From positions 1-15,975 of the forward strand of contig JAGBXG010000423.1 in NCBI GenBank assembly GCA_017629415.1: a stretch of DNA of 15,975 bases, written 5' to 3'. Below the pieces are notes generated by a model, which was not told where the DNA came from, made no database searches, and saw nothing but the letters and a program-made list of their open reading frames with translations. Every line of letters starts with the position of its first letter. Within the stretch, counting starts at the first letter, position 1. Positions 1-7,494 of this stretch are shown piece by piece. The position numbers and the translations under genes are program-made. This DNA comes from Pseudomonadota bacterium. GTDB taxonomy: Bacteria; Myxococcota; Bradymonadia; UBA4248.

Positions 1-380
1 ACACCTTGGAATTTTTTGCCAATCCCAAGAGCATCGCCATCGCCCCAAAGCAATTCAACTTTAGGCGGACGCTTGGCAATGTCGCCATTACATTCCTTGC
101 ATTCATTAATTTGACAAAGCTGTACAATTTTGCGAACTTCTTCACGAACATCGCCGCCAATTTCATACTTATCGAAGAAAAGTTCAACGCTCAAATCAAT
201 CGCATTGCCCTTTTCAAAGCTGATGGATGGATAATCGGTACCAACCGTACCCATATCGCTCCAGTTGACAGCTTTGGTAAAGCTCAGTTCTTTTGGGTTG
301 TACTGAGTCGAAAGTTCAATAGAACCACCATTCAAATCAAGTGTTCTAATAGATACTTTTGGATACGTATTGTTACTCAT
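1..380 (-). CDS. eCIS tube-spike adaptor (Afp7/LysM-type), N-terminal part, cut by window edge
   Basis: The first 126 residues are visible; the rest lies beyond position 1. They resemble the N-terminal domain of contractile-injection-system tube proteins (CIS_tube, PF19266 from memory): a beta-strand opening (VSIRTLDLNG), a YNPKELSFTK stretch where the family has 'NPsel..sk..sW', SISFEKGN followed by LSVELFFDKYE, DVREEV, and RPPKVELLWGD. In full-length relatives a LysM domain follows and the protein links the inner tube to the VgrG-like spike; that part cannot be seen. The ATG (378-380) has a strong AGGAGGT ribosome-binding site. It overlaps the stop of the upstream 1395-residue gene as TAATG, so translation is probably coupled. 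An odd feature is a Cys cluster, C-x4-C-x2-C at residues 89-97, in a loop where I do not expect cysteines. Confidence 0.82.
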   Translation of the reverse strand, partial: MSNNTYPKVSIRTLDLNGGSIELSTQYNPKELSFTKAVNWSDMGTVGTDYPSISFEKGNAIDLSVELFFDKYEIGGDVREEVRKIVQLCQINECKECNGDIAKRPPKVELLWGDGDALGIGKKFQG

Positions 381-3300
381 TATTCTGACCTCCTACGCTG
401 GTACTCTTCACAGAGACTCTCTTCAATTCGATGGAATACTTCTTCTGCTATGAACTGCAAATCTTCATCAGGAATACTTGCTTCGTTCAGCACATCACTA
501 CTGTAACCGCTTGCATTAGCTGAACCGTTGGGAGTGGCACCGCTTTCGCTGCCGCCGCTGAACAGAGGCGCACCGCCCGCTGCCTGGCTGGGCATGAGAT
601 TCGGACTGACATATTGCTTATTGGCAAATCTCTGAGTGCCTTGTACCGGACTGGCTCCGATTTTGGCCAAAGCTTCGCGAAGTTCTCTCGCTTCGGCAAT
701 ACGAGCAGCTTTGCTGTCTCTTTGACGCCATTTCGGAAGACCTTTGTTTCCGAGACTGCTTTCTGCAGGAAGCGCCTCAAGCAATACTTTAACTGTTTCA
801 TCTGTTGAAAACACGCCAACATTGCGTTCGCTAAGTCCTTCAACATAATCAAACATGCTGTCAATGCGATCAAGAAGCTGTTGTGTCTGCTTGCCAGAAT
901 GACTGTCAACAGTGTCAGACGATTGTCCACTCAGGCTGCTGCGATGCGCTTTAACCGCATTGGAAACCCATGAATAATTGCTGTTATCCGCAAACGCATG
1001 ACCTGATACTGCTTCAGTATGCATGGCAATATCGTTTGAAAATGCCATACCGGAAGAAGTTGCAACAGCCAAATCCTCGGCAGCTTGACGACGTGCAGTT
1101 TCCATACTGGAATCAACACGTGCAGGCTTGGACGTACTGACAAAAGTCGGATTAACACCAAGAATATCAGCAAAACTCTGTGTGCTGAACCCTACTTGAC
1201 TATGCGCACTTGTCTGACCGGCGCGCGCCAGTTCAGCAACATACAACTGACGCAATGTTTTCAGACTGCGACGCTCACCATGTTCCTGAATTAAAGATGC
1301 ATAGCCTGCATAGAGAGTATTGTTGGCATCCATCAGCGAAGGCATACTGTGAGATACAGACGACATCACAGGTTTCGCAATCATCTGAACAAATGCATTC
1401 GATGACATATCAAAATCAACACCACCAACTGTCAGGCGAAGTTTATCGCTTGTGCTTTCAGCCAATCCTTCAGCAGGAACGGCTTTCATGCCAAATCGTG
1501 CAAGAACTCCGGAAATGGCTTCTTTACCTTCCAGTGACAATGCCATTGAAGTTTCTTGCATGCCCTGCGGTGCACTGTTGACACCAGCGACAACGGATAC
1601 AAATTGTTCAGCTCCTGATACGGCAGGAGCACTCGATTGTTTCAATGTCACTGATGCATTGACAGAAGGATGCTGAAGTGAGCGCATTGCCGAAGGCTGA
1701 TAGGCTTCACCAATAGACTGTTTCAGCGTGTAAGCCTGAGAAGAACGCTTCTGATTGCTCAGACCGATGGAAAGCTGAACACGTTCACCAGCATCATTGA
1801 TGCCGTAACTTACGATAGAATCATATTTCACATCGCTAGAGGCAAGTTTCTGTAAAGATTCACTCAGTGCACGGACGCTGTCGCCATTACCACTGGCCAA
1901 TTCAGATGCATACATTTCGACTGCTTTGCGATGCCCCAAAACAGAAGCCACATCATTACCGGCAACAGAGGGATAACGCATATCTGCAGAACGTACCATT
2001 GACATGGAATCAGGCACGATTTCATCGTAACCAAAACTGACATCTGAACCCAGCTGACGCGCAAATGCAATCACGTTATCAGAAACGTTCAAATGGATGC
2101 GTTCAGAATCAGAAACACTCGGCTTCACGACTGAAAGCATACGCTCAATGCGCTCAGCTTGTGTGTCTGCAAAACTATCAGCATGGCGAACTTGGTATTC
2201 TTGACGAATTTTTGCGTAAGATGCCAAAGTGCCACTCAATGCGCCTAAATAGTTTGCGTTCACACGTACATCATCAACCCGAATATCTTTCGGAGTTGAA
2301 ACCGTGATGTCCTGAACCGCCTTGGATGTAGAAACCCCATTTGTTTCATAACCATTCCCAGACAATTTGGCAGCTTGACGCAGATTCGAAGAGAGCTTAA
2401 GCGTGTTCTCAATCAGTTTAATCTGACGGGACACAGATTCGAGGTGAGTATGGCTTCTGCGGACAGATTCCACTGTACGCTCAAGTTCCTGACGTGCCGA
2501 AGCATCAAGATGCGGCATCATCACCTGCTGAGCTTTAAGCAAAGAATCCACAGAAACTGCAGAAGATACTGCATCCAAAATAGCACGCTCTTCACGCGTC
2601 AAGGATGATTCACGACTGCTAAGATGTTGCTCAACAAAGCGTTTTGCCTCTTTCTGAGACTGTTCACGCACGGTTGACAAAGCTTGTTGCAATTGACGAA
2701 CACTTCTGAATTGCGCAGCTGCCACTGAACTCATACGAGATTCATCACTTGGTTCTGCCGTGGAGACATATGTCCCCTCTGTACTCAATTCGTCATATCC
2801 GCGGGTCACGACTGATGTCGCTGCCATATCTGCAAAAGCATCAAGCTTCGCACAAATAGATTCAATAACAGACGATGCCTGTACCGAAGTCTTTAAGTCA
2901 CCCGCACCATTGCCGTTTCCAGTGGCAATCATTTGACGGATATCCGAAACAAAGCCTCGGAACTCAGCCCCATCCATGCCAGTCTTGGCAATATCCTGCA
3001 TCAGCTTTTCAACAGAATGTTCAACACGACTTGCCAGCTGACCAAGAACACGTGTCGCCCCAAAGTGACCAAGGATTTCACGTGTCTGTTCCTCAGAGGC
3101 AGACTCAAATATTGCTTTTTCAGTGTTCCCAAAAGCTCCGGAAGACTGTGACACAGATGTCACAGAGTCTACCAAGCTTCTTGAAACAATACCAGCAGCA
3201 CCAAGCGCTTCGGCACTTTCCACAACATCGCGCAAAAGGACGCGATCCATTTCATCCGAAATCCCCTGCATGCGTGTAAAACGATCCGCTGCACGTGTCC

Positions 3301-4567
3301 AGCGAACCGTTGCTGCAGATTCACCATCGCGCAACACTCGGGAAGAAACAGCTTCATTAAAAGCTGTTAATCTGCCATTCAGAGCGGCAAATGAACGTTT
3401 CAATGCTTCTGTAGAAAGAACCTGCTGAGTTTCGGCTGAAACAGACAAAGCACGATGAGACGGCAACATGCCAAAACTGCGTTCCGTCGCATGGGAACGA
3501 TTCAGCATTCCTGCAATACGGCCAGCAACTGCTGAAACATCGTTTGAAATCTCACGACTCAGAACTTTACGTGCATACGACTGACCTGCACGGCGCATAG
3601 CAACGGCTTGTTCATGAGTGACGGCACCGGCTTTTTCCAGACCATCCAACGAAACAAGCATCTCACGCACACTTTCCATGTCGTTGCCTGCAGCACTCAG
3701 ATGGGCAATAGAGTTTGACCAACGCTGCGCAAGCGCCATCACTTCAGCACGCTTTGAACCATCTAATTGAGAAACATCAAGACTTTTGGAAATATCTAAA
3801 CCGCTCAAACTGCTTCCGAGGTGAGCAGATACCATGGAAGCTTTATCAGCCATGTGCGATGCAAAAGTCTGACGTGAATCGCGGTTAAAGATTTTTTCAA
3901 ATGCAGAAATCGATTCAGAAAAACTAAAGCGGTTGTCACGATGTACACGTTCTGCAGCTGTTTTCAACGTCTGCTGAAGTGTTTCCGCAATAACATCGGG
4001 TAACGATGAGGTTTCAAGCTTTCCAGATGCCGATTTGGCATTCAGCTCTTGAATCAAATTGCGCTTTTGTTCTGCCGGCAATGAATGCAACATGGCAGGA
4101 CGCATACCACTAGCGCGTAACGCGGCCACACGCTGACGCACAGCAGCCGATGTAGATGCCACCGCTTGACGACGCGATGCATTAACAACAGATGACGTCG
4201 CACCCGCCTGCAATTCTGCTTCTTCTTCATCTTCATCAAAAAGTGTCAAAAGAACTGCATCCAGCCAGTATTGCCAATCACCCAAATCTGTGGCATTGCG
4301 AGGACCATTCAAACCAGACATGCCTGTGTAAATATCATCGGCAAGGCTTGTTGCCTGCATGCCCATGCGTTCTACATTCACCTTAGGCATAACATGCGAT
4401 ACACCGCCCATCAGACGATCGACAAATGCATCTGCGCGCTCTATCACTTCAAAAGATTGTTCCGATACCCCCTCCATCGAGTCGAGGCCCAATGTCGCAA
4501 GGGTCACACGCCGGAACAGGTTGCCCATCGTTCCGTCGTTTATATTTAGATGTCTATCGTTTGACAT
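380..4567 (-). CDS. Very large Ser/Ala-rich protein of unknown function inside the eCIS operon
   Basis: This 1395-residue protein, roughly 150 kDa, sits between the inner tube gene and the tube-spike adaptor gene. I recognise no enzymatic domain. Residues 1-110 look folded (NLFRRVTLATLGL, GDWQYWLDAVLLTLF) and are followed by an acidic run (DEDEEEAEL, about 111-119). The rest is long, hydrophilic and mostly helix-forming, rich in Ser, Ala, Val, Glu and Arg, with only two Cys, few Trp, and no signal peptide or membrane segment. The last 29 residues form an amphipathic charged helix (IAEEVFHRIEESL...EEYQRRR). A similar C-terminal helix ends hypothetical proteins at this position in other eCIS clusters, as far as I recall. 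The start is ATG with GGAG seven bases upstream. The 3' end overlaps the next gene (TAATG). It could be a tape-measure or scaffold protein, a tube-lumen cargo, or a baseplate component; the sequence does not decide. Confidence 0.8.
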   Translation of the reverse strand: MSNDRHLNINDGTMGNLFRRVTLATLGLDSMEGVSEQSFEVIERADAFVDRLMGGVSHVMPKVNVERMGMQATSLADDIYTGMSGLNGPRNATDLGDWQYWLDAVLLTLFDEDEEEAELQAGATSSVVNASRRQAVASTSAAVRQRVAALRASGMRPAMLHSLPAEQKRNLIQELNAKSASGKLETSSLPDVIAETLQQTLKTAAERVHRDNRFSFSESISAFEKIFNRDSRQTFASHMADKASMVSAHLGSSLSGLDISKSLDVSQLDGSKRAEVMALAQRWSNSIAHLSAAGNDMESVREMLVSLDGLEKAGAVTHEQAVAMRRAGQSYARKVLSREISNDVSAVAGRIAGMLNRSHATERSFGMLPSHRALSVSAETQQVLSTEALKRSFAALNGRLTAFNEAVSSRVLRDGESAATVRWTRAADRFTRMQGISDEMDRVLLRDVVESAEALGAAGIVSRSLVDSVTSVSQSSGAFGNTEKAIFESASEEQTREILGHFGATRVLGQLASRVEHSVEKLMQDIAKTGMDGAEFRGFVSDIRQMIATGNGNGAGDLKTSVQASSVIESICAKLDAFADMAATSVVTRGYDELSTEGTYVSTAEPSDESRMSSVAAAQFRSVRQLQQALSTVREQSQKEAKRFVEQHLSSRESSLTREERAILDAVSSAVSVDSLLKAQQVMMPHLDASARQELERTVESVRRSHTHLESVSRQIKLIENTLKLSSNLRQAAKLSGNGYETNGVSTSKAVQDITVSTPKDIRVDDVRVNANYLGALSGTLASYAKIRQEYQVRHADSFADTQAERIERMLSVVKPSVSDSERIHLNVSDNVIAFARQLGSDVSFGYDEIVPDSMSMVRSADMRYPSVAGNDVASVLGHRKAVEMYASELASGNGDSVRALSESLQKLASSDVKYDSIVSYGINDAGERVQLSIGLSNQKRSSQAYTLKQSIGEAYQPSAMRSLQHPSVNASVTLKQSSAPAVSGAEQFVSVVAGVNSAPQGMQETSMALSLEGKEAISGVLARFGMKAVPAEGLAESTSDKLRLTVGGVDFDMSSNAFVQMIAKPVMSSVSHSMPSLMDANNTLYAGYASLIQEHGERRSLKTLRQLYVAELARAGQTSAHSQVGFSTQSFADILGVNPTFVSTSKPARVDSSMETARRQAAEDLAVATSSGMAFSNDIAMHTEAVSGHAFADNSNYSWVSNAVKAHRSSLSGQSSDTVDSHSGKQTQQLLDRIDSMFDYVEGLSERNVGVFSTDETVKVLLEALPAESSLGNKGLPKWRQRDSKAARIAEARELREALAKIGASPVQGTQRFANKQYVSPNLMPSQAAGGAPLFSGGSESGATPNGSANASGYSSDVLNEASIPDEDLQFIAEEVFHRIEESLCEEYQRRRSE

Positions 4568-4582
4568 CGCTCATCTCCACTT

Positions 4583-4599
4583 GCTATGCCCTGACGGGC
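4583..4599. repeat. Short hairpin between tube gene and giant gene
   Basis: GCTATGCCCTGACGGGC contains the dyad GCCC-TGAC-GGGC. The same 12-mer, also preceded by GCTATG, occurs at 8160-8179 inside a larger repeat element, so this may be a fragment of the same dispersed family. It lies in the 99-nt gap between the tube stop and the 1395-residue gene start. No U-tract follows it, so it is not a clear terminator. Confidence 0.45.
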
Positions 4600-4666
4600 G
4601 TTTCCTTTACCAGTCAGCCAAGAGTTTTCTGACTTACCAGTTCAGTCCAATTCAACAGAATCGCTC

Positions 4667-5104
4667 CTACTTAACGAGAGACAATCCTTCGTGTGCAAGT
4701 TCCAATGATTCCGTTGCAATCGCGTCCTGCATGACATTGAGAGCAGGACCGCTCCAGTTTACGGGCAATGCTCTCGAAATTTCGTACGACAATTTGGCAT
4801 TGTCCTCACCCAAAATGGTAATTTTGATCGTCTTGCGCTGGATTTTGCCATGACGGACATTATCAATCCAATCGTAAAATTCATGACCAATCAAACCACG
4901 TTTCAGCGTGACATTGGGATAGGACGCATTGCCGACAAGTTTGTGGGTCATATGATTGACACCACCTTCAACCAAATCTGTCACATTAATCTGAATCCCT
5001 AAGCCGCTCACTTCCTGGAAACAACCAAGAGAGCTGTTGCCTTCACCATCAGCTTTACTTAACTCAACAGTAAATCCAAATGAACCAAAGGGTATTCCGC
5101 TCAT
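4667..5104 (-). CDS. eCIS inner tail-tube protein (T4 gp19-like)
   Basis: This 145-residue protein forms the inner tube through which cargo passes when the sheath contracts. It matches the T4_gp19/phage tail tube family (PF06841 from memory): F-x-EVSGLG (about residues 29-35), EGGVNHMTHKLVG, the hallmark YPNVTLKRGLIG, HEFYDWIDNV, R-K-TIKI, and SYEISRALPVNWSGP. The length is normal for the family. The start is the ATG at 5104, because GGAGG lies five bases upstream; a TTG four codons earlier would place that ribosome-binding site inside the gene. It follows the sheath gene after a 228-nt gap that may hold its own promoter, which would allow more tube than downstream components to be made. eCIS often carry a second tube paralogue; none is in this window. 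Confidence 0.93.
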   Translation of the reverse strand: MSGIPFGSFGFTVELSKADGEGNSSLGCFQEVSGLGIQINVTDLVEGGVNHMTHKLVGNASYPNVTLKRGLIGHEFYDWIDNVRHGKIQRKTIKITILGEDNAKLSYEISRALPVNWSGPALNVMQDAIATESLELAHEGLSLVK

Positions 5105-5177
5105 AATAACCTCCAAGCTTATGCCAACAACATGGCTGTGTAGAAATTAGGTTCAAAACCCCATCTCAAACTGGCTT

Positions 5178-5194
5178 TGCAAATACAAATCCAA
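5178..5194 (-). promoter_or_regulatory. Candidate sigma-54 (-24/-12) promoter upstream of tube gene
   Basis: Read on the minus strand the site is TTGGATTTGTATTTGCA. It has TTGG at -24 and TTGCA at -12 with the invariant GG-N10-GC spacing; the CA after TTGG is not conserved. It lies 73 nt upstream of the tube ATG. Sigma-54 promoters are common in myxobacteria. No enhancer-binding protein gene is visible here, so this is a pattern match only. Confidence 0.35.
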
Positions 5195-5332
5195 CATCAT
5201 ATTTTTTTGTTCATCACGCACAATCCCCCCATACCATCTGTGAATTGTGCGCATGTAAAAGCAAAAATTTTGTTGGAACTCAATGACACAAAACGTCACA
5301 GGGGTCAGCCGTCCTCACCCGCGCTTTCAGTG

Positions 5333-7087
5333 TTATACACCGACACTTTGTTCCTCAAGCTTATGTTCAAAACTGATGACCAAGTATTCGAGTGGTTTAC
5401 CAAGCGCAATACCAACATCAATAGTAAGCACACCTTGCTCACCATCTTCATGGGTATTGTTCGTATCATCACATGTGACAAAAAAGGCTTCTTCCTGAGT
5501 TTTTCCAGGAAAATATCCAGATGCCCAAAGTTTCCCCAGGAAATTCGTCAATAACCCCGTCACCTGTTCACGCAGTGAAGGACCATTGACTTCAAAAACA
5601 ACCCATTGGGTATTTTCATTAATGGCGCGTTTCACGGCATTAAAAACACGACGGCTCATCAAATATCGCCACTCCGGCGTGTTCGTCAAAGCACGAACCC
5701 CCCAAGCCCGAATACCACGCTGCGGAGAAAGACGGATACAATTCACACCCTTTTCATTCAGTTCCGCAAGCAACCCCTCGTGAAGAGACATGCTCAAACC
5801 GTTCACACCCTCAATTGCAATATTTGCAGGCGCACGGAAAACACCATCCGTGCGATCACATTTGGCATAAACACCAGCCATAAATCCGCTTGGCGGCACA
5901 CTGACACTGTTATTGGCATTCTTTTCATCCGGTATCGTCAGCCAAGGATAATAAAGTGCGCCATACGATGTTTCGAACTTCGTACGGTAGTCATAAACTT
6001 GTTCCACTTTCAGATCACGCGGCATATCCAAAATGGCAAATCGATCGCCCATCCTTTCGCAATGATTAATCACTGCCATCTGCACGCCAATCATGTCATG
6101 ATAGCTGTGAAAAGCAGTACAGTTGTCCAGAAAATACTGCATATCCGGCAAGCAAACGAGATCAATTTCTTCGTTAGATTCAAGCGCACCAAGACCATAT
6201 CTTGCACCAGGACCATTATTATACCCAATAATGTCTTCCGGAGTAATCCCTTCAAGCCCGTCACGCCCACCACGAAGCTGTATCATCTCTGTAGCTTCAG
6301 GATAGTTTGAAAATTCGCCTGTCGAAAGAATGTTGACACGTATAAGCTCAGATTCCTGTGCTACGACACGCGAAATATTTCGCGTAGCCCATTTACCTAA
6401 GGAAAGATTATTGAAACGCTCGGTACGCTTGCCATCTTTGACGGTAAGATTAAAATCAATACTGTCCACATACGTCGGAGCTGCAGAACGAAAATCGCAA
6501 TCAATCGGCTCACGCCAGAAAATTTCATTGCCTCTAACGCGATCAACAGTAATATAACGTTCCTGCGTACCATCGGTCAGCTTGAACATCATGCCGCGTT
6601 CCACACCTCTGGTGGATTGCAACGTGGCCATGCGTGAACCAGATACAATATCCAAAGTAATAAAGGTATGAACTTTAGGCGTATCCGGATACGAAATTTG
6701 AACACCAACTTTGTTGCCCCAGCTCCCCTCACTCGACGCCAATACTTCAAGCGTAGGATAACCAGATGCATCGAGAAGCTCATAGCGAGCCATCCGGGCA
6801 AGCTCAGCTTTCCCATGACGAAATACATGGGCAATGCGAATCACGTGGCATCTCGTGCCACCGTTCATAAAAAATCCCCATACGCTTGCATACAAATAGC
6901 TTCCTTTGACAGGCTCGCCAAAATACCGAAGAAATTGCTGAACGCTTTGAATAACAACAGGTTCGTTCAGCGGACCGCGAGTTGTCACACCGATAAAGGC
7001 TGGCACACCTGTTTCCCCTAGACTTAATCCACGCTCAACCTTTGGGTTATCTTCAAAATAGACACCTGGAAGCCTAACTTTCGCCAT
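5333..7087 (-). CDS. eCIS contractile tail sheath protein
   Basis: This 584-residue sheath subunit polymerises around the inner tube and contracts to drive it through a membrane. It matches the phage tail sheath family (PF04984 plus a C-terminal sheath domain, from memory). The N-terminus is LPGVYFEDNP, then GVPAFIGVTTRGPLNEPVVIQS and FLRYFG, a NGGTRCHVIRI strand, and GGRDGLEGITPEDIIGYNNG followed by IDLVCLPD. The C-terminal half has GVNGLS, LSPQRGIRAWGVRAL, EWRYLMSRRVFNAVKRAI and a closing EYLVISFEHKL strand, typical of sheath linkers. The start is ATG 7087, with GAGGT five bases before it; the GTG at 7102 lies upstream of that site. A 116-nt leader rich in dyads separates it from the DUF6760-like frame (233 nt from that stop to this ATG). 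Only one sheath gene is in view, whereas some eCIS carry two or three. Confidence 0.95.
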   Translation of the reverse strand: MAKVRLPGVYFEDNPKVERGLSLGETGVPAFIGVTTRGPLNEPVVIQSVQQFLRYFGEPVKGSYLYASVWGFFMNGGTRCHVIRIAHVFRHGKAELARMARYELLDASGYPTLEVLASSEGSWGNKVGVQISYPDTPKVHTFITLDIVSGSRMATLQSTRGVERGMMFKLTDGTQERYITVDRVRGNEIFWREPIDCDFRSAAPTYVDSIDFNLTVKDGKRTERFNNLSLGKWATRNISRVVAQESELIRVNILSTGEFSNYPEATEMIQLRGGRDGLEGITPEDIIGYNNGPGARYGLGALESNEEIDLVCLPDMQYFLDNCTAFHSYHDMIGVQMAVINHCERMGDRFAILDMPRDLKVEQVYDYRTKFETSYGALYYPWLTIPDEKNANNSVSVPPSGFMAGVYAKCDRTDGVFRAPANIAIEGVNGLSMSLHEGLLAELNEKGVNCIRLSPQRGIRAWGVRALTNTPEWRYLMSRRVFNAVKRAINENTQWVVFEVNGPSLREQVTGLLTNFLGKLWASGYFPGKTQEEAFFVTCDDTNNTHEDGEQGVLTIDVGIALGKPLEYLVISFEHKLEEQSVGV

Positions 7088-7155
7088 TTTTACCTCACGC
7101 ACTTAAATTTGACGGCAAACGCTATGAATCATTCTAAAATGTTTATGCCGGGGAC

Positions 7156-7184
7156 TGTGTCATTAATGTCACACCTGCTGTGAC
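7156..7184. promoter_or_regulatory. Overlapping dyads, operator-like, upstream of sheath gene
   Basis: Two overlapping inverted repeats share a TCACA half-site. TGTGTCATTAATGTCACA (7156-7173) has one mismatched pair, and GTCACA-N5-TGTGAC (7168-7184) is perfect. They lie 69-97 nt upstream of the sheath ATG. They may be protein-binding sites or RNA structure; no regulator is identified. Confidence 0.35.
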
Positions 7185-7203
7185 CCCTCATGCCTGTCCC
7201 AAA

Positions 7204-7308
7204 TCATTTCCGGCTTTCCCGGCTTTCTGACATCCATGTCAGAAACGCCATGCCGTAACACTCAATATTACAAACGGCATGGCTTTCATCCCGAAATACT
7301 CGGGGCAC
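7204..7308 (-). CDS. Possible 34-residue small ORF with strong ribosome-binding site
   Basis: A GTG (7306-7308) lies five bases after a strong GGAGG that itself directly follows the DUF6760-like stop. The frame runs 34 codons to TGA at 7204. The peptide (VPRVFRDESHAVCNIECYG...) resembles nothing I know. Most of its length is occupied by inverted repeats (7224-7245, 7247-7283, 7290-7304), which argues for RNA structure or operators rather than protein. It may be a leader peptide or chance. Confidence 0.22.
   Translation of the reverse strand: MPRVFRDESHAVCNIECYGMAFLTWMSESRESRK
7224..7245. promoter_or_regulatory. Perfect 22-nt palindrome (10-bp arms, 2-nt centre)
   Basis: Arms TTTCTGACAT and ATGTCAGAAA flank CC. 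A two-base centre suits a dimeric DNA-binding protein better than an RNA hairpin. It lies in the gap before the sheath gene. Confidence 0.4.
7247..7283. repeat. Inverted repeat, 10-bp perfect arms, upstream of sheath gene
   Basis: GCCATGCCGT (7247-7256) and ACGGCATGGC (7274-7283) flank a 17-nt AT-rich spacer. No U-tract follows on either strand, so it is not a clear terminator. It could be an operator or a processing or attenuation hairpin between the assembly genes and the sheath gene. Confidence 0.4.
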
Positions 7309-7320
7309 TATCGCCTCCTC

Positions 7321-7488
7321 CTATCCACCTCGGCTTTCATTGATTTCCTTATTGATTTCGGAGATTTCTCGAATCCAAACTTGGCGTTCTTTATGCTCCA
7401 TATTCAGGATATCGTCCACTGCCCAGTGGAAATGATAAGCGATATACGCTACCTCCTGATACAGCTTATCCAGGGGGTAGCTTAATAC
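7321..7488 (-). CDS. DUF6760-like eCIS small protein, probably made only by -1 frameshift
   Basis: From the GTA codon at 7488 this frame encodes 55 residues with the pattern YPLDKLYQEVAYIAYHFHW, then DDILNMEHKERQVWI and EISEIN. I recognise it as the small DUF6760-type protein found in many eCIS clusters beside the tail-assembly gene (from memory, not searched). Its biochemical role is unknown. The frame is open only back to a TGA at 7510-7512. Between that stop and the conserved YPLD motif there is no ATG, GTG or TTG; the first such codons (GTG at V24, ATG at M30) fall inside the conserved core. The frame is -1 relative to the tail-assembly gene and overlaps its end, so the likely route to expression is frameshifting at 7488-7494. 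In relatives the residue aligned with this GTA may be a GTG start. Alternatives are a non-standard start, loss of the start by mutation, or an error in the G run. Confidence 0.8.
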   Translation of the reverse strand, partial: VLSYPLDKLYQEVAYIAYHFHWAVDDILNMEHKERQVWIREISEINKEINESRGG

Positions 7489-7494
7489 CCCCCC
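7448..7494 (-). promoter_or_regulatory. Probable programmed -1 ribosomal frameshift site: G GGG GGG plus stem-loop
   Basis: On the minus strand, 7494-7488 is a run of seven G. In the tail-assembly frame it is read CTG GGG GGG TAT TAA, so the run fits the X XXY YYZ slippery rule exactly in phase. A -1 slip replaces TAT TAA with GTA TTA AGC TAC and enters the DUF6760-like frame. Six nucleotides downstream a stem-loop begins: GCTACCCCCTG (7481-7471) pairs with CAGGAGGTAGC (7458-7448) over 11 positions with one C-A mismatch and a 12-nt loop. The 0-frame stop lies in the spacer. This is the classical arrangement of -1 frameshift signals, including those in phage tail-assembly chaperone pairs such as lambda G/GT. 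Confidence 0.7.

Noticed and set aside
6..506. Plus-strand 166-codon frame opposite the adaptor and the giant gene's end
   Set aside because: It lies antisense to two genes with clear RBS, coupling and family motifs; the product has no recognisable pattern.
7265..7292. 16-codon peptide MKAMPFVILSVTAWRF on the minus strand
   Set aside because: It has no Shine-Dalgarno of its own and lies within the inverted repeat, so it is indistinguishable from chance.
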